DNA of 12,303 nucleotides from CAIOGO01 sp964447445. Lineage in GTDB: Bacteria; Bipolaricaulota; Bipolaricaulia; UBA7950; UBA9294. Location of the stretch: contig CAYUSW010000017.1 of the NCBI GenBank assembly GCA_964447445.1, forward strand, positions 1 through 12,303, read 5' to 3'. The notes beneath the pieces are model-generated. The model was not told the DNA's origin, did not search any database, and worked only from the letters and a program-made list of their open reading frames with translations. The translations under genes were made by a program, and so were the position numbers. Positions within the stretch are counted from its first letter, which is position 1. The number at the start of each line of letters is the position of its first letter. Shown here in pieces: positions 7,094-12,303 of this stretch.

Positions 7094-7361
7094 GAGCGAT
7101 CAGATCACCTCCGACCGCAGACCCATCATGGCTCGCCGGGAACCCCGTCTCGTCGTATGGGATCCGCGATCACTGCAGAGACAGACAAGAACCACCCGTA
7201 GACCCACTCCCCCTCGAGCGTGGTTCGACATGCACTCGGATTGGGCCATCGTAGATCGGACGCCGGCAGCCGTCAACCGGAGCCGCAGGAAGGCTCGGCT
7301 CCAGCCGGCCCGTGGCGGAGAACGGATGCACAGGATCCGCCGAGGACGATCCCATGGCCAA
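7094..7361. other. Intergenic region between decarboxylase and MazG genes, with a stem-loop
   Basis: These 268 bases separate two leftward genes. No coding frame here looks real and no clear -35/-10 pair stands out for the decarboxylase. A stem-loop is present: GGAGCCG at 7279-7285 pairs with CGGCTCC at 7296-7302 around a ten-base loop, and GCCGGC at 7262-7267 can pair with GCCGGC at 7304-7309 across a one-sided 11-base bulge. There is no T-tract next to it, so it is not a standard intrinsic terminator. It could be a factor-dependent end for the MazG transcript, part of a decarboxylase leader, or chance in GC-rich DNA. Confidence 0.45.
7103..7112 (-). promoter_or_regulatory. Extended Shine-Dalgarno site of the arginine decarboxylase gene
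   Basis: On the minus strand GGAGGTGATC is a full ten-base complement of the usual 16S rRNA 3' tail. It ends 9 bases before the ATG at 7093 and is the longest such match that I noticed in the window. It fixes the start codon and hints at strong translation. Confidence 0.7.
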
Positions 7362-7688
7362 CTACGGGGTCACCGTCCATTCGCGCTCGCTGTTCTTGGC
7401 CTCTTTCGCGCGGAACGCCGCCTCGAGGTCCACGCGGTAGCGATTGGCGATGGCGCAGACGTAGATGAGGCAGTCCGCCAACTCGTCAGCGACGTCAGCC
7501 ACGCGCGATGTCGGATCGACATTCAGGCCCTCCGCCCGCCGCACGGCGCGGAACAGTTCCCCCAGCTCCTCCCCGAGGAGGAGGCACTTGTCGAGCGCAG
7601 TCTGGTGAGAGAACCCGCGCTCGCCTTCCAGTTCCGCAACGTACCGCTGGAAGTCGGCCAACGTCGGCCGCTCGTTCAACTGGATCAT
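7362..7688 (-). CDS. MazG-like nucleotide pyrophosphohydrolase
   Basis: A 108-residue all-alpha protein of the MazG/dUTPase-like superfamily, which hydrolyses nucleoside triphosphates to monophosphate and pyrophosphate with Mg2+ and is thought to clear damaged or excess nucleotides. The metal-binding pattern is visible: GEELGE with Glu40, Glu41 and Glu44, then DELAD with Glu69 and Asp72, followed by CLIYVCAIANRYRVDLEAAF, a typical continuation. It is a single-domain form, less than half the length of E. coli MazG, as in many small MazG-like proteins. ATG 7688 is preceded by GAGGGG about 7 bases upstream. It is transcribed toward the decarboxylase gene (268-base gap) and divergently from the broken permease gene. 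The substrate cannot be determined from sequence; house-cleaning of nucleotides is inference. Confidence 0.88.
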   Translation of the reverse strand: MIQLNERPTLADFQRYVAELEGERGFSHQTALDKCLLLGEELGELFRAVRRAEGLNVDPTSRVADVADELADCLIYVCAIANRYRVDLEAAFRAKEAKNSEREWTVTP

Positions 7689-7857
7689 GGTCCATCCCCT
7701 CTTCGTGGCTTCGACTGCAGCATCGTGCAGGACGCCACGTGATGCAAGCGCGACTTCGCTCAGCCATGCACAACGCGGAGGACTGTGTACACTTCACCTC
7801 GACTCACGCGATCCCGGTGGGATCTCAAGAGCCCCGCGCGCGAAGGGGGGAAATCGG
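7689..7857. other. Divergent intergenic region between MazG and permease genes
   Basis: 169 bases hold the start signals of two divergent genes. A TACACT hexamer (4 of 6 matches to TATAAT), overlapping the palindrome TGTACA, lies in the rightward direction near 7787-7793, but no convincing -35 box accompanies it. I see no other structure and no tRNA or small RNA. Confidence 0.3.
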
Positions 7858-8927
7858 ATGCTCTTCTTCCGCAGGATAGTTCTACGGCGTATTGCACACT
7901 TCCTGTGGGTGTACGTCGTCCTCATCTACATCTTCTCGGGGCTGTTCAACGCGCAGATACAGCTTCGCGAACTCCGTTCTCTGGAGTACGACCTGCGGGG
8001 ATCGACGTCCGACCGGCGCGGGCCTTCAGGCATGACGGCGGAGCAGTACGAGCAGTTCATCGAGGAGACCCTGACCGGCGTCATGCGCGAGCGCGGATAC
8101 GACACGCCCTTCCTGCTTCGCGTCCACACTCTCGCTCTGCGCACGCTCCGCTTCGACTTCGGAACCACGCTGATGGCGCACCCCGTCTACTTCCCCGGCG
8201 GCCAAGCCGTGATGTCCATCGTCGCGGAGTACGCAATCCCGACCGTCGTGCTGTTCGGCGGCGCCTTTCTGCTCCAGATGCTCTTTGGGACGCTCCTCGG
8301 GCTGTACAACGCCGCCCGCCCCGGTCGGCTGCTCGACAAGGGCACGACGCTTCTCGCGAAGGCCGCCAGCGCGATCCCCCGCCGGTCGCAGCCATGTTCA
8401 TGATGCTCCTTGTTCTCGCCGTCGTGCCCCATGCCCCGCGAAGCGCCTGGATCTTCTCGCTGCCGCACCACGGGTCCGAGCTGGGTTCGTGGGCGGCAGC
8501 GCTCTTCTCTCACGTGGCGGCACCGATGATCACGGTCATTCTGCTCTCCGTCTGGCAGACGGCTCCCATGGTTCGCAGCATCACAGTGCAGACCTTGCAG
8601 GAGGACTTCATCTCCGCCGTGCGGGCGCGCGGACTTCCTGAGAGGAAGGTGCTGTACGGGCACGCGCTACGGACGGCGGCTCCGCCCATCGTGACGATGC
8701 TGGCCGTCGGACTGACCGCCACGTTGTGGGGCAGCTTCCTGGTGGAGTACATCTTCCAGTGGCGGGGGCTCGGAACGCTCTTCATCCGCGCCATTCTTGC
8801 CGACGAGATCAACCTTCTGATGGCTCTCCTCGTCGTCTGCACGCTTGCCACACAACTCGGGCTCTTGGCCCTCGATCTCGTCTACGGCTGGCTGGATCCT
8901 CGAATTCGGTCGGCCGCGGAGCGGTAG
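7858..8927 (+). pseudogene. DppB/OppB-family ABC permease, interrupted by a one-base frameshift
   Basis: Read with one correction, this is a 356-residue inner-membrane permease of the peptide/nickel type. It has an N-terminal membrane segment (13-30), a large external loop, FDFGTTL (99-105), several further membrane segments, and the DppB/OppB cytoplasmic loop that contacts the ATPase: DFISAVRARGL (250-260) then KVLYGHALR (264-272). The first frame (7858-8403) runs to residue 174 (SAIP) and then ends in 10 foreign codons. The homologous sequence PPVAAMFMMLL continues in the next frame to 8927. One extra C in the run of five at 8376-8380 would join them. Start ATG 7858 follows AAGGGGGG with good spacing. 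A re-initiation ATG at 8394 could make the C-terminal fragment separately. The break could be a sequencing error in a homopolymer, a real mutation, or slippage. No DppC, ATPase or binding-protein gene is adjacent, so the permease appears orphaned. Confidence 0.9.
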
Positions 8928-8956
8928 CGCTGCAGGCTCGCGAGGCGGACGCGGGG

Positions 8957-9889
8957 TCAGGGACTGGATTGTGGACGCGAACGCCCGCTTCGCGGGTGAT
9001 AGTGCACGTGGACCTCACGGACGAGACTGATCTGCCGTACCAGTTCGCTCTCAACTCGGCTGGCCACAAGATCGCCGTCCGCAACGCTCATCGAGCCGTC
9101 AACGACGACGGTCAGGTTCAGCACCAAGTAGGGTCCGAAGCGGTGGGCGCGGATTTCGTCGATCGCCTGCACGCCGGGGACGCGCTTCGTGATGGACTCG
9201 ATTTCTTTGCGGACCGTCCGCTCCAGCGTGGTGTCCATCAGCTCCGACGCCGTGTTTCGCACGATCTCGACGCCGGTACGCAGGACAAAGAGAGCCACGA
9301 GCGCGCCGGCGAGGGGGTCGACCCAGGCGTACCCCAACCGGCCTAGGAGAATCCCCAGCGCGGCGGCGGACGCGGACAGGATGTCATTCCGATGATCTGC
9401 CGCTAACGCAAGGATGGCGATGTTCTTCGTACTCTGTCCGATTCGGGACGTGTACAGGGCAAGCCCGATCTTCGCCCCGATCGTGGCCAGCGCGACGTAG
9501 AGCGAGATCCACGCAACGGTCGGCACGGCCTCCGCCCCCGACAGCAGGTCGAACGTGCCGTTCACCGAATCCCAGAAGATGGCAACGCCCGTGGTGATCA
9601 CGAACGCGCCCACGACCATTGCGGCGATGTTCTCGAGCTGTCGATGCCCGTAGGGGTGCTCTTCGTCGGGCGGCCTCTGCGCCGCCCGCATGAAGATCGC
9701 GACAACGGCGTAGTAGACCACGTCGGACGTCGAGTTGATTCCATCCGCAAGGAGCGCTTGGCTATGGCCCAAGATGCCGACCGTGGTCTTGGCTGCCGCA
9801 AGCAGGACGTTCGCCGCGAGGCCGAGCGCCACAGCGACGCTGAACGCGCGAGGCTGTCCGTGCGCGCCGCTGTCGACTGTCGCCGTCAT
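8957..9889 (-). CDS. Cation diffusion facilitator, probable Mn(II) exporter
   Basis: A 310-residue inner-membrane antiporter of the CDF family, exporting divalent metal in exchange for protons. Six membrane segments cover about residues 15-210, with a cytoplasmic, ferredoxin-like domain after about 215 ending in a His-containing segment (VHVHYHP). Family motifs are LLADGINSTSD (46-56), HPYGHRQLENIAA (78-90) and ADHRNDILSA (164-173). The transport site is formed by TM2 Asn52 and Asp56 and TM5 Asp165 and Asp169. Zinc exporters usually have HxxxD or DxxxD in TM2 and HxxxD in TM5, whereas Asn-Asp/Asp-Asp is reported for MntE-type manganese exporters, so Mn(II) is the best guess. Start: ATG 9889 after GAGGAGGG. 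It is downstream of the acetyltransferase gene on the same strand (86-base gap) and convergent with the permease gene (29-base gap). Confidence 0.93.
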   Translation of the reverse strand: MTATVDSGAHGQPRAFSVAVALGLAANVLLAAAKTTVGILGHSQALLADGINSTSDVVYYAVVAIFMRAAQRPPDEEHPYGHRQLENIAAMVVGAFVITTGVAIFWDSVNGTFDLLSGAEAVPTVAWISLYVALATIGAKIGLALYTSRIGQSTKNIAILALAADHRNDILSASAAALGILLGRLGYAWVDPLAGALVALFVLRTGVEIVRNTASELMDTTLERTVRKEIESITKRVPGVQAIDEIRAHRFGPYLVLNLTVVVDGSMSVADGDLVASRVESELVRQISLVREVHVHYHPRSGRSRPQSSP

Positions 9890-9975
9890 CGTCCCTCCTC
9901 GGCCTCACTCCGCGCTCGACTCACAGAAGGCAGAGGGATCTTCGGCGATGCACGCTCGGTCAGCAACTCTCTATC

Positions 9976-10452
9976 CTAGAGCCGCTTCTCCATCGCGAAG
10001 TCGCACGACCCTTCGCGGTACGGGGCAATGGAGCGGAAACCGAGGCGCTTGTACAGGCCTACCGCCGCCTGCTGGAGCTCGGGCGTCGCCACTTCCAGCC
10101 GCACGGAGTGGTAGCTGTTCCAGCGGGCAAACACAAGAAGTCCTTCGGCCATTCTCCTACCGAGGCCCTGCCCGCGGTAGGCCGTGAGGATCCACAGGCG
10201 CTTCAGCTCCGCGACGTCGGAGCTGAGGCCGACCACTCCTCCGGTGCCGACCACACAGCCCTCGTCTGCAAGGACGAGGAAGGCGCCGCGGCGCGCGGCG
10301 TAGTACGCAGCGGGATCGACGAGATCCTCGAGCGGGTCATAGCGAGCGCGTATCTCCTCCAAGCTCAGATTCCAGAGTTCGCGGAAGCCCGCTTCGAGAA
10401 CTGCGCAGATCGCCGTTCCTTCCTCTCGGCCGACGGGGCGTAGATCAATCAT
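9976..10452 (-). CDS. GNAT-family N-acetyltransferase
   Basis: A 158-residue single-domain GNAT enzyme that would transfer an acetyl group from acetyl-CoA to an amine on a small molecule or protein. The acetyl-CoA-binding motif A is LWILTAYRGQGLGRRM (86-101), with RGQGLG as the pyrophosphate loop, preceded by the beta strand VVGTGGVVGL (67-76). Motif B includes ATPELQQAAVGLYKRLGFR (122-140), the usual Leu/Tyr/GF ending. The substrate is unknown. The frame is open back to 10554, but I chose ATG 10452 because GGGAGG lies about 7 bases before it and the protein then begins at the normal domain edge (MIDLRPV). The extension upstream has no family resemblance. It is upstream of the CDF gene and possibly cotranscribed with it. 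Confidence 0.92.
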   Translation of the reverse strand: MIDLRPVGREEGTAICAVLEAGFRELWNLSLEEIRARYDPLEDLVDPAAYYAARRGAFLVLADEGCVVGTGGVVGLSSDVAELKRLWILTAYRGQGLGRRMAEGLLVFARWNSYHSVRLEVATPELQQAAVGLYKRLGFRSIAPYREGSCDFAMEKRL

Positions 10453-10649
10453 CGCATGCCTCCCGTTCGCCAGAGCGGGTTTGGTTAGGTTGGGGGTGCG
10501 CGCTGCCCGGCATGCAGATGCGAGCGACAGGCGCAGCCGGAAGTGCCGCTCCACCCCGGTTCAGCAAGGCGCCTCGAGGAAGCCGCGCTTCCGACGTGGC
10601 ATATCCTGCCGCAGGGGAGACTCTCGTCTTGCCTTCGCTCATGGCTTCG

Positions 10650-10655
10650 ATTCTA
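10650..10655 (-). promoter_or_regulatory. TAGAAT -10 box upstream of the acetyltransferase gene
   Basis: On the minus strand TAGAAT ends 7 bases before the ATG at 10642, mirroring the arrangement at the DMT gene. It would give either a leaderless 65-codon message or an acetyltransferase transcript with a leader of about 190 bases. The -35 region is weak. Confidence 0.35.
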
Positions 10656-10684
10656 CTCTCCCCTCGATGAGGGAACCCAGGCGG

Positions 10685-10713
10685 TTTCCTCGGCGCCGCG
10701 GAGAGGGCATACT
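10685..10713 (+). promoter_or_regulatory. Candidate sigma70-type promoter of the DUF885 gene
   Basis: TTTCCT (10685-10690; 3 of 6 matches to TTGACA), a 17-base spacer, and CATACT (10708-10713; 4 of 6 matches to TATAAT) precede the gene. Transcription would start near 10720, giving a leader of about 30 bases that contains AGGAGG at 10741-10746, 4 bases before the ATG. Confidence 0.35.
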
Positions 10714-10750
10714 CAGGCGTGCGCCCCCATTCGGCGACCGAGGAGGATCC

Positions 10751-12303
10751 ATGCCCAAGTGGCTCATCTACCTGTTCGCACTGGCTGCCCTAGTTGGTGT
10801 CATCTTCCTGGAGCAGACGCGCGAGCCTTTCCCGCCGGCGAAGGAAGGCGCTTCCGTCGTCACGCCTCCCGCAGTCGCCCCGACGACGACGCTCCCCGCG
10901 CCGCGGACAGAACGGACTCCTGCCGTTCCGGGGAGCGAAGCCGCGGCTCCCGCGGTCGTCCCCTCGGCGCCGCAGCCTGCGCCGGGAGCAACGTCTACTC
11001 TGACGGCTCCGGAGCGTGAGGTCGCGCCCCCGCAGACGCGGTCCGGAGTCCTTCCCGCCCCCCAGACGCCGCCGAGAACCGCGCGGCCGGATCCGGCGAT
11101 GCTTCTTCAAACCCCATCTGCAGCCCTGGTGCCGGCGTCCGGCACCGCGCAACAGACGCCCTCATCCACTCGAACAGAGCGCACCCCGCGCGTCGACAGC
11201 CGCTGGGCGGGACTCTCGCTCGACGACTTCCTCGCGCAAGCCGCAGGAGACCTCGTCCGCCTGTCGCCCGAGACGGTGACGTACCTTGGCATCGGCCCGG
11301 CGCTGCGGATGCGCGACGACCATCTCGACCCGCTGACAAGAGACTGGGAAGACGAGTACTACTCGCTTGAGCAGGCTATTGTTGACCACCTGGCAACCTA
11401 CGACCTGGCGCGCGAAGCTGCCGGCGATCGCCTGAACGCCGAAATCTACCGGGCTTCGCTTCTGAACGAGCTGGCCGGGCGTGCGTACACGGACAACGCG
11501 TACTCCGTGAGCTCGTACATGGACAGCTACCCGACGTACATCGAGTGGTTCATGACGAGCCTCCACCCCCTCGAGACCTTCGACAACGCCGTCGACTACG
11601 TGGCTCGGCTGTTCGAACTCCCGACGCGCTTCCGCGAACTCGAAGAGCGTCTCGCGGACAGTGAGGCCCTGGACGCCGTGCCGCCGCGCTTCATGCTGGA
11701 GAAGGCGGTCGAGCAGATCCGCGAGACCGCAGCGACGCCGGCGCGAGAGACCGGCCTGTATACGACGCTCGAGTCGGCTCTCCCGCAGATGGAGGACGCC
11801 GACGCAGCCGATGCCCAGGCTCTCTTGGAGTGGGTCGCGACGACGCTCGAGACGAACGTGCTTCCGTCCTACGCCAAGCTGGCCGACTTCGTCGCTGACA
11901 TGGCGGGACACGCCACGAACGACGCCGGCGTCTGGAAGCAAGTAGAGGGCAACGAGTACTACGCATACTGTCTGCAGAGTCAGACAACAACGGACCTCAC
12001 GGCGGCCGAGATCTACGACCTCGGAGTCGCCGAGGTCGAGCGGATTCAGGGCGAGATCAGGAAGGCGGCCGCCGAGCTCGGACTCGACGCGGCGCTCTCG
12101 ATCCCCGAGCTGTTCGCCCGTCTATCCGAGACGACCGGGAGCTCGCTCGGCGAGGACACGATCGCCCGCTGCCAAGCCATCATTGACGACATCGGTCCGC
12201 GCGTCGCATCGGCGTTCCTGCGCATGCCGACGTCAAGTCTCGTGGTCGTCGATGGAGGCTACGATACGTACTTCTCCGCCGGAACGCTCGACGGCTCGCG
12301 TCC
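10751..12303 (+). CDS. Membrane-anchored DUF885-family protein (3' end cut by window)
   Basis: This frame is open to the window end, giving 517 residues without a stop. A short N-terminal hydrophobic segment (WLIYLFALAALVGVIFL, residues 4-20) acts as a signal anchor or uncleaved signal sequence. Residues about 21-148 form a linker very rich in Pro, Ala and Thr, with the phrase RTERTP at 52-57 and again at 141-146. The folded, mostly alpha-helical part begins near RWAGLSLDDFLAQAAGDLVRL (read from 151) and includes a segment from 401 with TTTDLTAAEIYDLGVAEVERI, which matches the DUF885 pattern. Family members are exported proteins of unproven function, often suggested to be metallopeptidases with a His-rich motif near the C-terminus; that part lies outside the window. 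Start: ATG 10751 with AGGAGG 4 bases upstream. Outside-facing location on the cell envelope is inferred from the anchor and linker. Confidence 0.87.
   Translation, partial: MPKWLIYLFALAALVGVIFLEQTREPFPPAKEGASVVTPPAVAPTTTLPAPRTERTPAVPGSEAAAPAVVPSAPQPAPGATSTLTAPEREVAPPQTRSGVLPAPQTPPRTARPDPAMLLQTPSAALVPASGTAQQTPSSTRTERTPRVDSRWAGLSLDDFLAQAAGDLVRLSPETVTYLGIGPALRMRDDHLDPLTRDWEDEYYSLEQAIVDHLATYDLAREAAGDRLNAEIYRASLLNELAGRAYTDNAYSVSSYMDSYPTYIEWFMTSLHPLETFDNAVDYVARLFELPTRFRELEERLADSEALDAVPPRFMLEKAVEQIRETAATPARETGLYTTLESALPQMEDADAADAQALLEWVATTLETNVLPSYAKLADFVADMAGHATNDAGVWKQVEGNEYYAYCLQSQTTTDLTAAEIYDLGVAEVERIQGEIRKAAAELGLDAALSIPELFARLSETTGSSLGEDTIARCQAIIDDIGPRVASAFLRMPTSSLVVVDGGYDTYFSAGTLDGSR

Larger units (their letters stand above)
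10453..10750. other. Divergent intergenic region between acetyltransferase and DUF885 genes
   Basis: These 298 bases carry the control regions of two divergent genes. Leftward there is a TAGAAT box at 10650-10655 (minus strand), 7 bases before an ATG that opens a 65-codon frame ending inside the acetyltransferase start. A hairpin with GGAAGC at 10578-10583 and GCTTCC at 10587-10592, and a short inverted repeat CCCTC/GAGGG at 10661-10673, are also present. Rightward there is a promoter-like pair at 10685-10713 and a Shine-Dalgarno at 10741. Third-position G+C of the 65-codon frame looks lower than in neighbouring genes, so I treat it as a possible leader and not as a gene. Confidence 0.45.

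Noticed and set aside
9969..9981. CTCTA/TAGAG inverted repeat at the acetyltransferase stop
   Set aside because: Only five base pairs and no T-tract; too weak to call a terminator.
11162..11941. 259-codon open frame on the minus strand
   Set aside because: Antisense to the DUF885 coding region, which has clear family motifs and a Shine-Dalgarno; the antisense translation has none.

Overview
This is a gene-dense bacterial chromosomal window, strongly G+C-rich by eye, with compact genes on both strands. There is no rRNA, tRNA, transposase, phage gene or CRISPR array. The metabolic genes look like ordinary housekeeping or stress functions of a free-living, GC-rich, probably little-studied bacterium. 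The phosphofructokinase is of the long group found in plants, trypanosomes and spirochaetes, two genes have TAGAAT boxes 7-8 bases before an ATG (leaderless style), and the peptide-type permease is of the DppB/OppB class. I cannot fix a phylum from this.

Left part, rightward (1-2268): the C-terminal half of an ABC-exporter nucleotide-binding domain, an ATP-type group III/X 6-phosphofructokinase, and a Nudix hydrolase whose start lies inside the phosphofructokinase gene. Spacing and overlap suggest one operon. Leftward (2265-3856): an EamA/DMT transporter and a small secreted protein of unknown function; the secreted gene and the Nudix gene share a palindromic CTAG carrying both stop codons.

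Middle: a rightward MgtC-family membrane protein (4003-4653, GTG start), convergent with a large leftward AdiA-like arginine decarboxylase (4691-7093). Upstream of the decarboxylase, on the same strand, is a MazG-like nucleotide pyrophosphohydrolase (7362-7688). Divergent from it is a DppB/OppB-family permease (7858-8927) broken by a one-base loss in a C run at 8376-8380.

Right part: leftward CDF metal exporter with the Asn-Asp/Asp-Asp site seen in manganese exporters (8957-9889), preceded by a GNAT acetyltransferase (9976-10452). A rightward membrane-anchored DUF885 protein with a long Pro/Ala/Thr-rich linker (10751 to the window end) runs off the edge. Arginine decarboxylase, MgtC and a probable Mn exporter could all serve acid or metal-ion stress, but nothing shows they act together. 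I found no convincing novel multi-gene system; the best leads are the substituted switch histidine of the ABC protein, the frameshifted permease, the ND-DD metal site and the leaderless promoters.
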